From Desulfobacteraceae bacterium (GTDB lineage: Bacteria; Desulfobacterota; Desulfobacteria; Desulfobacterales; Desulfosalsimonadaceae): a stretch of DNA of 8,462 nt. The stretch covers positions 1-8,462 of the forward strand of contig JAABTZ010000110.1 in the NCBI GenBank assembly GCA_011389605.1, in the 5' to 3' direction. The position numbers and the translations under genes were made by a program. The notes beneath the pieces are model-generated. The model was not told the origin of the DNA. It made no database searches and worked only from the letters and a program-made list of their open reading frames with translations. Shown in pieces: positions 6,412-8,462 of this stretch. Numbering within the stretch: the stretch's first letter is position 1; each line of letters starts with the position of its first letter.

Positions 6412-8462
6412 TTACAGGAACAAGGGCTTGCCCGTTTTCATCATGTGCTCGGCCATCTGCTGGGTCTGCTCGGTGCGCCAGAGATCCACGAACGCTTCGC
6501 GCTCCAGACCCAGGAGATATTCCTCGCTGACAGGGGTACCGGATGGCACATCCCCTCCGGCAAGACAGTAGCAGGCCCGCTTGGCAATGGTTTCCATGTG
6601 CGGGGTGATATATCCGCCTGACTTCATGTTGAGCATTTCAGACCAGATCATGCCCTGGCCCTCGCGGCCAAACACGGGGAACTTTTCCTTACGCGGCGGT
6701 GCGTAGCAGTCATCGACCATTTTGAGCACCTCTTTTTTGGCCTCGCCGATGAGCAGATCCTTGTTAAACACTATCCGGTCAGAGGGACGCAGGAAGCCTG
6801 AGTTCCTTGCTTCTGCCGCAGATCCGGAGACTTTTGCCTGGGCCACGTGCATAAAGGCCTGGACAAAAAAGCCGGCGTAATCCGTAATATTGGCCACACG
6901 GGGTTTATACTTGATATAATTCTGCCACAGGTGCATCATGCCGCCGCCTCCCGGCACAAGACCGGCGCCCACTTCCACCAGACCCATGAACAGGTCTGCA
7001 TTTGCCACCACGCGGTCGGCTGCCAGGCACACTTCGCACCCCCCGCCCAGGGCCAGTCCAAAGGGGGCCGCCACCACAGGGTAGGGTGCATATTTTGCAT
7101 CCAGCATGCTTTCATGCCCGGTTTTAAGGAAATCATCGATTTCAGAGAATTTTCCGTCCCTGGCCAGGCCCAGCATGAAGGCCAGATCGCCGCCTGCAGA
7201 AAAGGGTGCGGGCATCCCCGAGGCCTGGTTGCCCACCACAACGCCGATGCCATTTTCAGCCACGTATTTGTGGGCTTCGACCATAAAGTCAATCATTTCG
7301 CGGTTGACAGCGTTCATCTTGGAATGAAATTCAATATCAAAGACCCCGTCGCCAAGATCTATCAGCGAACAGGAACCCGAGGTTTTGACCACCTTGTTTT
7401 CCTGGCGCAGGTTGTAGAGGCTGATTTGCTTTTCACTTACAGGAACAGGCTTGTAGGAGCCGGATGCAAAATCATAAAAATATTTTTTCCCGCCATCGAT
7501 CTTGTAGAAAGTCTCGTTTCCTGCTTCCAGAAATTTCTTGATCTTTTCGGGAACGGTCCGGCCTTCTTTTTCCATTTTTTCCACTGACTTTTTAACACCG
7601 ATGGCCTCCCAGGTCTCAAAGGGGCCCATTTCAAAATTATAGCCCCATTTCATGGCATTATCGATGTCAACAATGGTATCGGAAATCTCGGGGATCCGGT
7701 TGGCCGCATAAATCAGGCCGGTGGCTGTAACATCCCAGGCATATTTGGCGCCCTTGTCATCGCCGTATACGATGGCGCTGATTTTCTCGGGCAGGGAAGA
7801 TTTCTTCTTTGCCTCGGCCAGGCAGGGGAAGTCGGCCTTGCCGTATTCCTCGTATTCCAGGGTCTCGGGGTTGATAACCTTGCGGATTGTTTTCCATTCC
7901 GGGGTAATCTCTTTTTTGTAGAACCCGCCCTTGGTTTTGTTGCCCAGCATCTTATTTTCGACCATTTTTTCAACAAATGCCGGAAGAGCCATGGTATCGC
8001 GCATTTCATCGTCCGGGCAAAGATCGTAGCAGTTTTTGGCCACGTGATACATGGTGTCCAATCCTACCAGATCCGAGGTCTTAAACATGGCGGTCTTGGG
8101 CCGTCCCATTGGAGCGCCGAAAATAGCATCCACTTCAGGAATGGTTAAACCGTGGTTCAGCATTGCATTCATGGCCTTGCCCATGCCCTGGATGCCGATT
8201 CGGTTGCCGATAAAGTTGGGGGTATCCTTGGCCCAGACGATGCCCTTGCCAAGATATTTTTCACAAAAGTCAGCCATGAACTCGAGAATGTCCTGGCTGG
8301 TATCCGGGCCTGGGATGATTTCAAGAAGATGCATGTAACGCACCGGGTTGAAAAAGTGAGTGCCCAGAAGATGCTTTTTCATGTCATCGCTAAGATCCTG
8401 GGACATGTCTTTTAAGGGAATACCCGAGGTGTTGGAGCTGATCACCGAGCCTTTTTTGCGGA
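6412..8462 (-). CDS. 3-hydroxyacyl-CoA dehydrogenase / enoyl-CoA hydratase fusion, FadN-like (N-terminus cut by the window edge)
   Basis: The frame is open to the right edge. The codons before the GTG at 8443-8445 read RKKGS and lead into VISSNTSGIP, the conserved SNTS motif of the dehydrogenase NAD domain, so the true start lies outside. About 682 residues are visible. Numbering from that GTG: catalytic His30 in GTHFFNPV and Glu42 in LLEII, then NFIGNRI (77-83) opening a C-terminal dehydrogenase domain. A second such domain spans about 235-292. A crotonase-fold hydratase is at about 355-560, with AGGD (417-420), GLALGGGCE (catalytic Glu471) and GLVEVGAGLVPGGGG (catalytic Glu491). Dehydrogenase-then-hydratase is the FadN arrangement, the reverse of FadB/FadJ, and the projected length (about 790, allowing for the missing nucleotide-binding start) agrees with FadN. 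The enzyme would hydrate enoyl-CoA and oxidise the 3-hydroxyacyl-CoA with NAD, feeding the adjacent thiolase. All visible catalytic residues are intact. Confidence 0.93.
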   Translation of the reverse strand, partial: RKKGSVISSNTSGIPLKDMSQDLSDDMKKHLLGTHFFNPVRYMHLLEIIPGPDTSQDILEFMADFCEKYLGKGIVWAKDTPNFIGNRIGIQGMGKAMNAMLNHGLTIPEVDAIFGAPMGRPKTAMFKTSDLVGLDTMYHVAKNCYDLCPDDEMRDTMALPAFVEKMVENKMLGNKTKGGFYKKEITPEWKTIRKVINPETLEYEEYGKADFPCLAEAKKKSSLPEKISAIVYGDDKGAKYAWDVTATGLIYAANRIPEISDTIVDIDNAMKWGYNFEMGPFETWEAIGVKKSVEKMEKEGRTVPEKIKKFLEAGNETFYKIDGGKKYFYDFASGSYKPVPVSEKQISLYNLRQENKVVKTSGSCSLIDLGDGVFDIEFHSKMNAVNREMIDFMVEAHKYVAENGIGVVVGNQASGMPAPFSAGGDLAFMLGLARDGKFSEIDDFLKTGHESMLDAKYAPYPVVAAPFGLALGGGCEVCLAADRVVANADLFMGLVEVGAGLVPGGGGMMHLWQNYIKYKPRVANITDYAGFFVQAFMHVAQAKVSGSAAEARNSGFLRPSDRIVFNKDLLIGEAKKEVLKMVDDCYAPPRKEKFPVFGREGQGMIWSEMLNMKSGGYITPHMETIAKRACYCLAGGDVPSGTPVSEEYLLGLEREAFVDLWRTEQTQQMAEHMMKTGKPLFL

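Noticed and set aside
5862..6530. Open frame (222 codons) on the plus strand, antisense to the thiolase and running across its start
   Set aside because: It has no recognisable domain and low-complexity His/Arg-rich content, and it spans the ribosome binding site and intergenic gap of the real operon.
6847..7587. Long open frame (246 codons) antisense to the hydratase/dehydrogenase fusion
   Set aside because: It mirrors the codon pattern of a clearly real gene on the other strand. It is rich in His/Gly/Phe without any domain, and the sense protein has intact catalytic motifs throughout.
8443..8445. GTG as the start codon of the dehydrogenase/hydratase gene
   Set aside because: The frame stays open upstream and encodes RKKGS just before the conserved SNTS motif, so this GTG is an internal Val codon in a gene cut by the window edge.
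1..8462. CRISPR arrays, tRNA/rRNA genes, insertion-sequence transposases, riboswitches, attachment sites
   Set aside because: I looked in the intergenic regions for regularly spaced repeats, cloverleaf-like segments, transposase frames and known leader motifs and saw none that I could support.

Overview
The window is most likely from the chromosome of a sulfate-reducing, fatty-acid-oxidising member of the Desulfobacterota (Desulfobacterales-like). This placement is an inference from three things: a DUF134 regulator next to an Mrp/NBP35 ATPase, a PPi-dependent phosphofructokinase, and a FadN-type beta-oxidation fusion protein with a thiolase. Base composition looks mid-range, intergenic spaces are short, and Shine-Dalgarno sequences are clear. 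No 16S or other decisive marker is present.

Layout. (1) At 1-688 (+) is the C-terminal half of a PPi-phosphofructokinase, cut by the left edge. It converges on the next operon at a shared bidirectional terminator (687-733). (2) At 2106-781 (-) is a two-gene operon: a DUF134/UPF0251 DNA-binding protein with an added zinc-ribbon tail, then an Mrp/ApbC-type Fe-S carrier ATPase. It has a very good sigma70-like promoter (2141-2169) with a short palindrome over its -35 box. (3) At 2204-2327 is a non-coding inverted-repeat element of about 124 bp that can fold along almost its whole length. (4) At 3673-2375 (-) is a stand-alone hisD, and at 3939-5027 (+) a stand-alone serC. They are divergent across a 265-bp region whose candidate -35 elements lie in an inverted repeat. 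(5) At 5113-5144 is a perfectly palindromic bidirectional terminator between serC and the next operon. (6) At 8462-5172 (-) is a beta-oxidation operon: a FadN-like 3-hydroxyacyl-CoA dehydrogenase/enoyl-CoA hydratase fusion, cut by the right edge, then a FadA-type thiolase 34 bp downstream.

How the genes work together. The fusion protein and thiolase would carry out the hydration, second oxidation and thiolytic steps of beta-oxidation. The DUF134-Mrp pair points to regulated Fe-S or metallocluster delivery. hisD and serC are housekeeping amino-acid genes, and the PPi-phosphofructokinase belongs to reversible glycolysis/gluconeogenesis. I see no sign of a new defence, mobile or biosynthetic system. 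The least explained objects are the 124-bp inverted-repeat element and the symmetric hisD/serC promoter region.
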